Below, in pieces: positions 57,192 to 64,000 of a stretch of 64,000 bases of DNA. Origin of the DNA: CAYFPX01 sp964519895 (lineage in GTDB: Bacteria > Myxococcota_A > UBA796 > CAJQPC01); NCBI GenBank assembly GCA_964519895.1, contig CAZFLE010000024.1, forward strand, positions 1-64,000, read 5' to 3'. The notes beneath the pieces were generated by a model. The model had not been told where the DNA came from. It worked only from the letters and a program-made list of their open reading frames with translations, and made no database searches. The first letter of the stretch is position 1, and each line of letters begins with the position of its first letter. The translations under genes were made by a program, and so were the position numbers.

Positions 57192-58034
57192 ATGTCACAT
57201 CATCACGCAGCCCGAGCTCTCCCGGGCCGGGTCCTGTGGGCCTGCCACAGGGACGCCGCCACGTTGTGGCGCCTGGTCTTCGAGCACGTTCCCGATCCGA
57301 TCGCCCTGTGCCTGATGCCCGATCACGTTCACCTGTTGCACGCTCGCGATGTGCACCGTGAGCTGGGCCTGGCCATGTCCGCCTACGCACGGCATCGAAA
57401 CCACGCTCGGGGCTCTGCGGGGCCCATCTGGCGTTCCCAGGGCCGGCCGGACCCGGTCGTGGGCGCCGTGAAGGAGCGCCGCTCCGTCCGCTACATCCAC
57501 CTGAACCCGTGTCGTGCGGGACTGGTGGCCGATCCGCTGGCCTGGCCGTGGTCGACTCATCGGGATCGCTTGGGTCTGGCGATGCCAGCTCGGGTCCGGG
57601 CCTCCCCGGATCCCGTCGGCTTCCACGCCTATGTCTCCTCGGACCCGACGGTCTGCGTGACCGGGACCGACCTGCCCATGTCCGGCGACCTGGTCGTTCC
57701 CGGGGCCGCTGGCCTGGAACTGCTGCGCTCGGCGGTCAGCACAGTCGCTCGGGTGCCGTGGTCTGAAGTCGGCGAGCGATCGCCGGCCCGCCGCCTCTGG
57801 GTTCGAGCTGCCCGGTGTCTCTCTCCAGAGCCCACCCGCGTCATCGCGGCCCACATCGGCGTCAGTGACCGCGCAGTCCGCTACATCGACGATCGCTGGG
57901 GACCCGACATGGGTGTGCTCGGCAGTGCGGCCGGAGATCCGCGCTTGGCCAGCTTGGATGACGGCGACCTCAGGCTGGCCCCTTCGTGGCGTCGCTATCG
58001 TTGGCGTCCAGACGGACCGCCCCAGCGGTTCTGA
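57192..58034 (+). mobile_element. REP-associated tyrosine transposase (RAYT, Y1/HUH type)
   Basis: 280 residues. HUH-type metal site D-H-V-H (His45, His47) in 'LCLMPDHVHLLHARD', then 'SVRYIHLNPCRAGLVADP' characteristic of RAYT/IS200-like Y1 transposases, with the 'WPWSTHR' tail. The usual longer N-terminus before 'RVLWACHRD' appears short. The C-terminal 100 residues add a helix-turn-helix-like stretch ('VIAAHIGVSDRAVRYIDD') resembling a DnaA-like DNA-binding domain. RAYTs process single-stranded REP hairpins; matching repeat arms lie on both sides. Confidence 0.8.
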
Positions 58035-58050
58035 GAGAGTCAGAGCCCGG

Positions 58051-58195
58051 CGGTTCTTCCGCCTGCCGATTCAGAGCCCCCCAGTTCTTCCGCTTTGCCG
58101 GAGTCAGGGCGCCGACAGACCGCCTTTCGGGCCTCTTCGAGGCGCAAGACGGGCCCTCGAGCGACTCAGCCGGAAGAGGGAAGGGACTCTGACCC
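58051..58195 (+). repeat. Right REP-like arm of the RAYT element
   Basis: Contains TTCTTCCGCC (58054), TTCTTCCGC (58085) and CCGGAAGAGGGAAGGGACTCTG (58170-58191), copying the layout of the left arm over about 140 bp with drift between the motifs. It overlaps the 3' end of the small membrane protein gene on the minus strand. Confidence 0.7.
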
Positions 58196-58516
58196 CAGCG
58201 GCCCCTTGTTCACCCGCAGGAATCGCGCCAGGGGCAGGGCCATCCGGTGGTGCAGGGCCAGCGCGAACACGTCCGCGGCGAGCAAGGTTGTGCAGAGCAC
58301 GGCCCCCAGCCAGACGAGGGAGACCCATCCCAGGCCGAGGCCCACCAGCGGGCCCAAGGCGAGACCGGCCCACGCTGCGGCCGCGCCCGTGAAGAGCCGC
58401 GGGCGCAGCGCCGCTGCCCGTTCCTGGTGCAGCACGTCCAGGGCCAGACAGCGCCGGGAGAGCGCCAGGACGAGGCCCGGGTCCAGCTCCTGCGCCCCGG
58501 ACGGCAGCCACGACAC
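58166..58516 (-). CDS. Small membrane protein at the end of the metal operon
   Basis: 116 residues from GTG 58516, ten bases after the ZnuB-like stop. An Arg/Leu-rich N-terminal helix (about 20-45) is followed by two transmembrane helices ('WAGLALGPLVGLGLGWVSLV', then LGAVLCTTLLAADVFALAL) and a basic tail. Its last codons and stop (SESLPSSG) lie within the right REP arm, so the natural C-terminus may have been replaced when that repeat arrived. No family is recognised. Confidence 0.6.
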   Translation of the reverse strand: MSWLPSGAQELDPGLVLALSRRCLALDVLHQERAAALRPRLFTGAAAAWAGLALGPLVGLGLGWVSLVWLGAVLCTTLLAADVFALALHHRMALPLARFLRVNKGPLGSESLPSSG

Positions 58517-58526
58517 CCCACCAGTC

Positions 58527-59843
58527 CTACGGAAGCGCGACCTCTCCCGCCCGCTCACGCCAGCCCTCTGGCGCCTTCCGCACCCAGTCCGCCCAGGCCC
58601 CGCTGCTGTCCGGGCCGGCCAGGGGGTCATAGGCGGGGGCCGTGTCACCGGCGACGAGCCGCAGGCGGTGGTCGGCCTCCATGCGCAGGAACGGCACGTC
58701 CCCCTCGACCAGATCCGCCAGCCCGTCCAGGCCCGCCGGGTCTCCCAGGCGGACCAGCGCCGACGCGACCAACAGCCGGAGCGACGGGTCGGGCTCGACG
58801 GCCAGCCCCGCCCGCAGGGCGATGCCGTCGTCCAGCTCCGCCCGGTAGCGGGCCTCGCGGGTCGCCGGGTCCTGGTCGGCGAGCGCGGCTTCTTCGTGGT
58901 GCTCCAGGTGCACGTCCTGGTCGTGATCGTGGGCTGCACCGCTCGGCGAGGTCAGGGCCACGGCCCACAGCGTCGCGCCGAGCGTCGCTGCACCGGCCGC
59001 GAGCTTGGCGGCCAGCGGCCCCGGTCTGTCGGCACTGCGCAGCGCACGCACGGCCAGGGCCATCACCAGCAGGCCCCCCAGCATCACCACGATCACCGGC
59101 CCCGCGGCGTGCTCGTAGCTCACCCCCACGCCGACCACCGACACCGGCAGGGCGACCCCCCAGGCCAGTGCCAGCCGGGCCCCGACGCCGTCGGCGAAGA
59201 GCCGACCGATGACCGCCGGGATGACCAGGAAGCTGAAGATGAGGAGCACGCCGGCGATCGGCACCATCGCCGTGATCACCGCGCCGAAGCTCAGGTAGAA
59301 GAAGATGTCCCACGCCCCCACCGCCACCCCGTCGGCCTGGGCAGCTTCGGGCTCGAAGCTCACCCGGAGCAACCTTTGGCGGACAGCGAAGTGCACCGCA
59401 CCGACCGCTGCGACCACCCCGGCCATCCAGGCGATCTCGCTCCACCGCACCCACACCACGTTGCCGACCAGGAGGTGCTGGAGCTTCTCGGCCCCGTGCG
59501 GATCCGACGCGAACTCGAGCACCAGGGCCGCAGCGCCCGCCGTGACCGCATAGGCGATGCCGATGATCGCCTCCTGGGGCACCCGGTCCTCGAAGTGGCG
59601 GGCCAGGGAGAACGCCAGGGCGCCCACCGCCGTGAACCCCAGGGAGATGCCGTAGGCCCCCGGGGCATCGGCCGTAAAGCCCAGCATCACGGCCCACGTG
59701 GTGCCCAGGGCCGCCACCTGGGCCAGTGCCAGATCCACGAAGATCACGCCCCGCTGCAGCACGTGGAGCCCGAACCATCCCAGGGGCAGGGCCACCACCA
59801 GGCACGCCACCACGGGTGCGACCATCCAGTGCCCGGCGTCCAC
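58527..59843 (-). CDS. ZnuB-like metal ABC permease fused to His-rich and HEAT-like tail
   Basis: 438 residues from GTG 59843, just after the ZnuA-like stop; ATG 59825 is an alternative. About seven to eight transmembrane segments form an ABC-3 (Zn/Mn) permease: 'QRGVIFVDLALAQVAALGTT' and 'VPIAGVLLIFSFLVIPAVIG' are family signatures. A His/Asp-rich stretch (AHDHDQDVHLEHHEE) around residue 310 follows, then a C-terminal domain of about 120 residues with a HEAT-like helical repeat ('LRLLVASALVRLGDPAGLDG'). Canonical ZnuB ends after the membrane part, so the tail is an unusual fusion and may sense or buffer metal. The cognate ATPase gene is not in the window. Confidence 0.82.
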   Translation of the reverse strand: MDAGHWMVAPVVACLVVALPLGWFGLHVLQRGVIFVDLALAQVAALGTTWAVMLGFTADAPGAYGISLGFTAVGALAFSLARHFEDRVPQEAIIGIAYAVTAGAAALVLEFASDPHGAEKLQHLLVGNVVWVRWSEIAWMAGVVAAVGAVHFAVRQRLLRVSFEPEAAQADGVAVGAWDIFFYLSFGAVITAMVPIAGVLLIFSFLVIPAVIGRLFADGVGARLALAWGVALPVSVVGVGVSYEHAAGPVIVVMLGGLLVMALAVRALRSADRPGPLAAKLAAGAATLGATLWAVALTSPSGAAHDHDQDVHLEHHEEAALADQDPATREARYRAELDDGIALRAGLAVEPDPSLRLLVASALVRLGDPAGLDGLADLVEGDVPFLRMEADHRLRLVAGDTAPAYDPLAGPDSSGAWADWVRKAPEGWRERAGEVALP

Positions 59844-59844
59844 G

Positions 59845-60807
59845 TCAGAAGGTCCCGAGGATGGCGTCGAGCAAGGCCAGTGGATCGGACGCAGCCGGCA
59901 CGCCCCCGACGTCGCCGGGGATGCGGGCCACCCGGGCACCGGTGGTGCTGCTCAGAGCGTGGGCCAGTCGATCGTCGTAGTAGACCGTGACGCCGATCCA
60001 GGTGACGCCGGCTGCCGTCATCGACGCCGCGAGAGCGTCCTTGTGAGCGGCGCTCGGGGCGATGCCCGGGCGGTCCTCGATGTAGCCGACCACGTCCAGG
60101 CCGTAGCGCTGCACCAGGTAGATCCAGCTCCGGTGGTAGAAGACCACCGGCTGGCCGCGCAGCCCCGCGTGCTGACCCAGGCTCCCGCCCAGACGGTCCG
60201 CAAGGCCCTTGGACGCCAGGAAGTCGTGCAGCTTGCCCGAGCGGGCCAACCGCTCCAGCAGCGGGCCGCCCATGAAGTCGACCAGATCATGGCCGAAGAC
60301 CCAGGTGTAGACCCGGTCGCGAAAGGCCGCCGCCCGGGCCGCGTAGCCGTCGGCCCCGGCCGGGTCCACGCGGGCGAGCCCCGCCGCGATGTTGTCGGCG
60401 ATGAGCGGCAGGTTCAGCGGATCGAGCCACACGTGAGGGTTGCCCTGGGGGTGCAGGTCGCCCTGGGAGCGGCTCAGCTCGACAGGGACCTCCAGGCGAG
60501 CGACGCCGTTGGACGCCAGGACGTGGCCGGGCCTCCCGGGACGGATCCCCGGGTTGCCGGCACCGTCGAGCAGGCGGCTGGTCCACAGCTCCAGGCCCAG
60601 GCCGTTCTCGATGAACAGGTCCGCCCGTCCGACCGTGGCCATCAACGCCGGGGTCGGAGACAGGAAGTGCGGGTCCTCGGTCCCCCGCCCCAGCACGGTG
60701 ACCTGGGCGTCTGGGGCCAGGGTCTGGGCCAGCGAACCGTACACCGGCAAGGTGGCGACCACGTCGAGGGCAAGGGCCTGTGCGACAAGAAGCAGGAGCG
60801 CGATCAT
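59845..60807 (-). CDS. ZnuA-like metal-binding ABC substrate-binding protein
   Basis: 320 residues from ATG 60807, overlapping the upstream porin-like stop (ATGA). Short signal peptide (AQALA). 'DPHFLSPTPALMATVGRADL' and 'GNPHVWLDPLNLPLIADNIA' are cluster A-I metal-binding motifs (His ligands), and 'VVFYHRSWIYLVQRYGLDV' and 'IGVTVYYDD' supply the rest. It lacks the long His-rich loop of ZnuA, so zinc versus manganese or nickel cannot be settled from sequence. It feeds the permease encoded directly downstream. Confidence 0.85.
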   Translation of the reverse strand: MIALLLLVAQALALDVVATLPVYGSLAQTLAPDAQVTVLGRGTEDPHFLSPTPALMATVGRADLFIENGLGLELWTSRLLDGAGNPGIRPGRPGHVLASNGVARLEVPVELSRSQGDLHPQGNPHVWLDPLNLPLIADNIAAGLARVDPAGADGYAARAAAFRDRVYTWVFGHDLVDFMGGPLLERLARSGKLHDFLASKGLADRLGGSLGQHAGLRGQPVVFYHRSWIYLVQRYGLDVVGYIEDRPGIAPSAAHKDALAASMTAAGVTWIGVTVYYDDRLAHALSSTTGARVARIPGDVGGVPAASDPLALLDAILGTF

Positions 60808-62078
60808 CGGTTCACCCAGTAGGGCTCGACGGGGTGGGAGCCCCAGACGAAGGTGAGCTGGCCCTGGGCGAGCCAGGCGGCCTCTTCGCGGGCCAGGGAC
60901 AGGCGCAGGCGCAGGAATTCCGACGTGTACCAGGACGCGGCGGCCTCGCCGCCGAGCTCTCCGTCGACTGCGTCCAGGCGCAGGCCCAGGTACAGCGGGC
61001 GGGTCGGTTGGACCTGCAGGGCCGCATAGCCGCCACGGCTGCCTTCGGTGGTGGCGAGGGCTTCGGCCAGCAACAGGACCGAGCGCCAGGAGGAGCCCTT
61101 CCACCGCACCATCAGGTCGCCGCCGAAGACAGCGTCGCTCTCGCGACCGGTGGCGCTGGCACCCGCCGAGACGTCGACGGCGCCCAGGTCGGCGAAGAGC
61201 TCACCCCGCCCCAGCCAGCCGGGTGTGATCCCGGCGGCGTGGAAGGTCTCGCCGGCGACGGCGGCGCCCTGGAGCGTCAAGGTCACCGGGGCCTGCCAGC
61301 GGGGCCGCCAGGTCAGGCTCACCCCGGTGTCGCTGAGCCCTTCGGGTCCCAGCAGCTCCCGAAAGGCCAGAGGCGCCTGGGTCCAGGGCAGGTCGTGGGG
61401 GTGCTGCCGGTTCACGACCCCGAAGGGCAGCTTGAACAGCCCCGCCCGGGCGGTGAGGCCCCCGGGCAGGGCGACGAAGTCCACGTAGAGCTCCTCGACC
61501 GCCACCTCCCAGCCCAGGTCCTCCGCCTGGGCTTCGAGCGGGGTGTCGTCGTCGGGGTCCTCGGCGTGGGTGTCCTCGGTCGCGTGGGTGTCGACCGTGT
61601 CGTGTGCATGGGCTCCGCCGAGGGGCGGGTCCTGGTGGAGCGCGAGCACCGCCACGGCCTGGGCATAGGGGTCCACGCCGGCCCGCAGGTCCAGCTCCAG
61701 GCTGCGCATCCAGGGTCCGGACTCCGGGGCCACGCCGTCGCCGTCGAAGCCGACGGACCAGAAGCCGTCGCCAAAGGCGGTGAGCGCGGGGTTGAAGGCA
61801 CCCGGGCCGACCTGTGCGGGGGGAACCGGGGCCGGGGCTTCGGCCGCAGCGGCCTCTGCGTCGCGCAGCAGGTCCTCCAGGGCGGCGGCCTGCTGGGTCG
61901 CTTCGAGGGCGGCGATGCGCGCTTCGAGCGCGGCGATGTCCGGGACTTCGGGGGTGTCTTCTTCTGGGGGATCGTCTGTGGGGAGCTCCTCGGCGTCGCC
62001 GTCCGGCGATGGAGGAGGGGACGGCTCGTCATCGGCCCAGACCGGATGCAGGAGCAGCCCCAGGGAGAGCACGAGCAT
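60804..62078 (-). CDS. Outer-membrane barrel protein of the metal operon
   Basis: 424 residues. Signal peptide (VWADD), Pro/Asp/Glu linker, a coiled-coil 'IAALEARIAALEATQQAAAL' (about 48-75, likely a trimeric or peptidoglycan-spanning stalk), then beta-strands. A His-rich loop 'GAHAHDTVDTHATEDTHAED' near residue 155 is a probable metal-collecting loop. It does not end in a classical C-terminal Phe (…WVNR). Likely a metal-specific outer-membrane channel upstream of the ZnuA-like protein. Confidence 0.72.
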   Translation of the reverse strand: MLVLSLGLLLHPVWADDEPSPPPSPDGDAEELPTDDPPEEDTPEVPDIAALEARIAALEATQQAAALEDLLRDAEAAAAEAPAPVPPAQVGPGAFNPALTAFGDGFWSVGFDGDGVAPESGPWMRSLELDLRAGVDPYAQAVAVLALHQDPPLGGAHAHDTVDTHATEDTHAEDPDDDTPLEAQAEDLGWEVAVEELYVDFVALPGGLTARAGLFKLPFGVVNRQHPHDLPWTQAPLAFRELLGPEGLSDTGVSLTWRPRWQAPVTLTLQGAAVAGETFHAAGITPGWLGRGELFADLGAVDVSAGASATGRESDAVFGGDLMVRWKGSSWRSVLLLAEALATTEGSRGGYAALQVQPTRPLYLGLRLDAVDGELGGEAAASWYTSEFLRLRLSLAREEAAWLAQGQLTFVWGSHPVEPYWVNR

Positions 62079-62144
62079 GGCCGTACCTCCTGGTGGTTCG
62101 TTCGGGACGCGGCCGACGGTCGTCGCCGGCGAGGACCGGGAAGC

Positions 62145-62519
62145 TCAGGAGGTCGGGGGCGAAGTCTTGGGGGCGTAGGCCAGCGGGTGGCCCGGGGGTG
62201 CCAGGGGAGGGCCGGTGGGGGCCTGGGCGGTGGCGATCGCGGCCAGCAGGGCAGCTGCCGGGGCGATCACCGGGGTGCCCTGGTCCAGGGCCTGGGCCAG
62301 GCTGCAGCCGTGGTCGTGCCCGGCCGGTGCGTCCGGTGCGCTGATCCAGGTGGTCTCCCCGGCGGTCTGACCGTGGCCGGACCACTCCATCAGCTCGCCG
62401 TGGTCCGCGCACCGCACGTGGGCGACTTCCAGGGCGTGCACGTGCCCGCCGGTGATGCCCGCTAACCAGCTCAGCAGGGTGAGGACCAGGGCAAGGTGTC
62501 GCAGGCGGGAAGAGGTCAT
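62145..62519 (-). CDS. Small His-rich exported protein
   Basis: 124 residues from ATG 62519; a GTG at 62531 is in frame but coincides with a TACCCT possible -10. The signal peptide ('LALVLTLLSWLAGITGGHVH') runs into His/Cys motifs: GGHVHALEVAHVRCADHGE and AGHDHGCSLA. The Ala/Pro C-terminus resembles DUF2946-type or metal-operon accessory proteins. Probably a periplasmic metal-binding accessory to the importer genes that follow. Confidence 0.6.
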   Translation of the reverse strand: MTSSRLRHLALVLTLLSWLAGITGGHVHALEVAHVRCADHGELMEWSGHGQTAGETTWISAPDAPAGHDHGCSLAQALDQGTPVIAPAAALLAAIATAQAPTGPPLAPPGHPLAYAPKTSPPTS

Positions 62520-62568
62520 GACCGGTGGCACGAGGGTAGCAGAGCGGAGGGCCCTGGTCGATGGGTGT

Positions 62569-62919
62569 TCACCAACCCTGGACCCGGCTCGTCACGCGGC
62601 CCAACACCCGGGACGCCGGCACCAGCCCCCACGACCGGCTGTCCGTGGACTGCTCTGCCGCGTCGCCCCGCAGGTCCACTCCGCCGTCCGAGATGCCGGC
62701 CACCCGCTTGATCACCACCCGCCCGGACTCTCCGGGATGCTCCGCCACCACCACGTCCCCGACTTCCACCGCGGCACCGGCCTGGGCCAGCACAAAGTCC
62801 CCCGCCACCAGCGTCGGCGCCATGCTCGGCCCCTCCACGCGGAAGCGTCGCCGCCGTCGCAGCAGCCACAAAATCAGCTCGGCCGGCCCGGTGCGAGACA
62901 CGGGACCGGCCGGAGCCAT
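62569..62919 (-). CDS. sodX: Ni-SOD maturation protease SodX (S26 signal-peptidase-like)
   Basis: 116 residues from ATG 62919, 14 bp after the sodN stop. Catalytic Ser in 'FRVEGPSMAPTLVAGD', Lys in 'RVVIKRVAG' and box E 'GDAAEQSTDSRSWGLVP' define a minimal signal-peptidase-I/S26 fold. Such proteases next to sodN remove the Ni-SOD propeptide so that its N-terminal His can bind nickel. Confidence 0.88.
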   Translation of the reverse strand: MAPAGPVSRTGPAELILWLLRRRRRFRVEGPSMAPTLVAGDFVLAQAGAAVEVGDVVVAEHPGESGRVVIKRVAGISDGGVDLRGDAAEQSTDSRSWGLVPASRVLGRVTSRVQGW

Positions 62920-62933
62920 CGCGGGGTCGTCGC

Positions 62934-63407
62934 TCAGGACGCGGTGTACCAGGCGATGTCGCGGTTCTTGATGCCCCAGAAGATCTCGTGGACCTTCTGG
63001 CAGGCGTCCATCAGTGCCTGGGCGTGGTGCAGCGAGACCTCCTGCTTGGCGGAGCTCGCCTCCTTGGCGGCCTTCCAGAAGATGTCGTGCAGGTCGGGCA
63101 CGGCCTCGAGGTGCTGGGGCTTGAAGAAGTCGGTCCACAGGACCAGGAGCTCTTCCTTGGCCAGGTGGGCCTGCTCTTCCTTGATCTTCACGAAGCGGGC
63201 CACGGTGTTGTGGTAGGCCTGGACCGCACCAGCGTCGCTGGGATCGGGCAGGGGCAGGGCCTGGATCTTCTTGGTCATCGACAGCACGGCCTCGGCGGCG
63301 ATGCGGGCGGAGGCGGGATCGTAGACGCCACAGGGCCCGTCGCAGTGGGCGCTGGCGATGGGTGCGGGGGACACGGTGTCGAGGGCGGCGAAGAGGGTCT
63401 TCAGCAT
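62934..63407 (-). CDS. sodN: Nickel superoxide dismutase
   Basis: 157 residues from ATG 63407. A 20-residue propeptide ends at A/HCDGPCGVYDP, the nickel hook (His1, Cys2, Cys6) of mature Ni-SOD. The rest is the four-helix bundle ('YHNTVARFVKIKEEQAHLAK', 'VHEIFWGIKNRD'). It dismutates superoxide. Maturation by the downstream sodX is expected. The open frame extends to 63470, but the start at 63407 gives the normal propeptide length. Confidence 0.96.
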   Translation of the reverse strand: MLKTLFAALDTVSPAPIASAHCDGPCGVYDPASARIAAEAVLSMTKKIQALPLPDPSDAGAVQAYHNTVARFVKIKEEQAHLAKEELLVLWTDFFKPQHLEAVPDLHDIFWKAAKEASSAKQEVSLHHAQALMDACQKVHEIFWGIKNRDIAWYTAS

Positions 63408-63514
63408 CGGGGGATCGCTCCAGGCAATCAAGTGGGGACGGATCGATATCCGCCGGCCGGACCGTGTCAACCCACACAGGCGGTTAGAGCCGCCGCCCGC
63501 CCAGGAGCCCCTCC
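63408..63514. promoter_or_regulatory. Divergent sodN / thiG promoter region
   Basis: 107 bp. It contains GGATCGATATCC (near-palindromic, 63440-63451) on the sodN side and the inverted repeat GGCGG-TTAGAG-CCGCC (63479-63494) on the thiG side, whose centre could double as a -10. A CAGGAG ribosome site precedes thiG. No TPP riboswitch signature is recognisable. Confidence 0.4.
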
Positions 63515-64000
63515 ATGTGGACCGTCGGTGAGCACTCCTTCACTTCGCGCCTGATCGTGGGCACCGGCAAGTACGTCGACTTCCCCACCATGCAGACTTG
63601 TCACCGGGCCAGCGGCACCGAGATGGTGACCGTCGCCATCCGTCGCGTGGACCTGAACGCGCCCAAGGGCGAGAACATCCTGGACTTCATCGATCGGGAC
63701 AGGATCACCCTGCTGCCGAACACCGCTGGGTGCTACACGGTCGACGAAGCCGTCGTGACCGCCCGGCTGGCCCGGGAGCTGCTGGGCACCGACCTGATCA
63801 AGCTCGAGGTCATCGGAGACGACAGGACCCTCTTCCCCGATCCCGAGGGCACCCTCGAGGCCGCCCGGGTGCTGGTCCAGGACGGCTTCACCGTGCTGCC
63901 CTACTGCATGGACGACCCGATCATTTGCATGCGGCTCGAGGAGATCGGCTGCGCGGCCGTCATGCCACTGGCGGCGCCCATCGGCTCCGGGCTCGGCCTG
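63515..64000 (+). CDS. thiG: Thiazole synthase ThiG (partial, runs off the window)
   Basis: The first 162 residues from ATG 63515, eight bases after CAGGAG. It begins 'FTSRLIVGTGKYVDFPTM', then 'VTVAIRRVDLN', 'LLPNTAGCYTVDEAVVTARL', the Schiff-base Lys in 'TDLIKLEVIGDD', 'TLFPDPEGTLEAARVL' and 'GCAAVMPLAAPIGSG': all ThiG hallmarks. It condenses DXP with ThiS-thiocarboxylate and dehydroglycine to form the thiazole of thiamine. The C-terminal third lies beyond the right edge. Confidence 0.96.
   Translation, partial: MWTVGEHSFTSRLIVGTGKYVDFPTMQTCHRASGTEMVTVAIRRVDLNAPKGENILDFIDRDRITLLPNTAGCYTVDEAVVTARLARELLGTDLIKLEVIGDDRTLFPDPEGTLEAARVLVQDGFTVLPYCMDDPIICMRLEEIGCAAVMPLAAPIGSGLGL

Noticed and set aside
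56920..57361. Short open frames across the left REP arm
   Set aside because: Inconsistent composition, overlap with repeat motifs and the transposase start; no protein features.
58104..58511. Alternative minus-strand frame at the right REP arm
   Set aside because: Arg/Pro/Gly-rich shadow; the frame ending at 58166 has two transmembrane helices and fits the operon.
63408..63514. TPP riboswitch before thiG
   Set aside because: The spacer is short and shows neither the CUGAGA nor the ACCUGA conserved segments.

Overview
The window is about 64 kb of very GC-rich, densely packed bacterial DNA. Several signs point to a Myxococcota-type (deltaproteobacterial) chromosome. There are many lipoproteins with Thr/Asp/Ser-rich linkers behind the lipobox cysteine, MopE-type DCDG repeat proteins, and FG-GAP and NHL propellers. 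Two proteins end in MYXO-CTERM-like tails (Cys-containing motif, hydrophobic helix, Arg cluster). An AgmX/PglI-type energy-transduction protein and GTG/TTG starts are also common. I see no rRNA, tRNA, CRISPR array or prophage.

Layout. 1-3.1 kb: 51-bp tandem repeats, then a two-P-loop KAP-type NTPase. 3.1-11.8 kb: periplasmic redox region (PhoX-family lipoprotein, copper monooxygenase/cytochrome c protein, multihaem cytochrome, then an operon with a Met-rich lipoprotein, a PstS-like protein, a porin and a selenocysteine redoxin lipoprotein). 11.8-17.4 kb: spermidine-synthase-like membrane protein, GT39-like membrane protein, sulfatase-superfamily lipoprotein and a small anchored protein. 17.5-20.9 kb: two type IV pilin-like genes facing a GspE/PilB ATPase with an N-terminal cyclic-nucleotide-binding domain. 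21-30.6 kb: DUF3857/transglutaminase protein, FHA-like and zinc-ribbon membrane proteins, an eCIS-core-type (DUF4157) protein and a UGT-type glycosyltransferase. 30.6-43.7 kb: propeller lipoprotein, RecQ with a C-terminal phosphoribosyltransferase-like domain, MopE-repeat protein, NHL lipoprotein, a frameshifted FG-GAP/MopE gene, a CE2-type esterase lipoprotein, SURF1 and a trypsin. 43.7-44.6 kb: a second predicted selenoprotein, an outer-membrane barrel with two in-frame TGA codons. 44.6-50.6 kb: heterodimeric ABC exporter, AgmX/PglI protein, diguanylate cyclase. 50.7-56.9 kb: KatG, rubrerythrin, DUF481-like barrel, MscS channel, B12-binding radical SAM enzyme. 56.9-58.2 kb: a REP-associated tyrosine transposase flanked by two related repeat arms. 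58.2-63.4 kb: a minus-strand metal operon (sodN, sodX, His-rich protein, outer-membrane protein, ZnuA-like, ZnuB-like fused to a His-rich/HEAT-like tail, small membrane protein). 63.5 kb to the end: start of thiG.

The strongest unexpected signal is selenocysteine. Two unrelated genes, 33 kb apart and on opposite strands, would be split by routine gene calling at in-frame TGA codons. In both, the reading frame is conserved across the TGA. In both, a small hairpin follows with GGU in its apical loop at exactly +18 to +20 after the TGA. One TGA falls at the first position of a redoxin active site (U-P-V-C). The other gene yields a mature outer-membrane protein predicted to begin Q-U-T-M-U.

Stress defence (KatG, rubrerythrin, Ni-SOD, selenoredoxin) and metal handling (His/Met-rich proteins, metal ABC importer, copper enzyme) recur through the window. 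All functional statements rest on reading motifs by eye; no searches were run.
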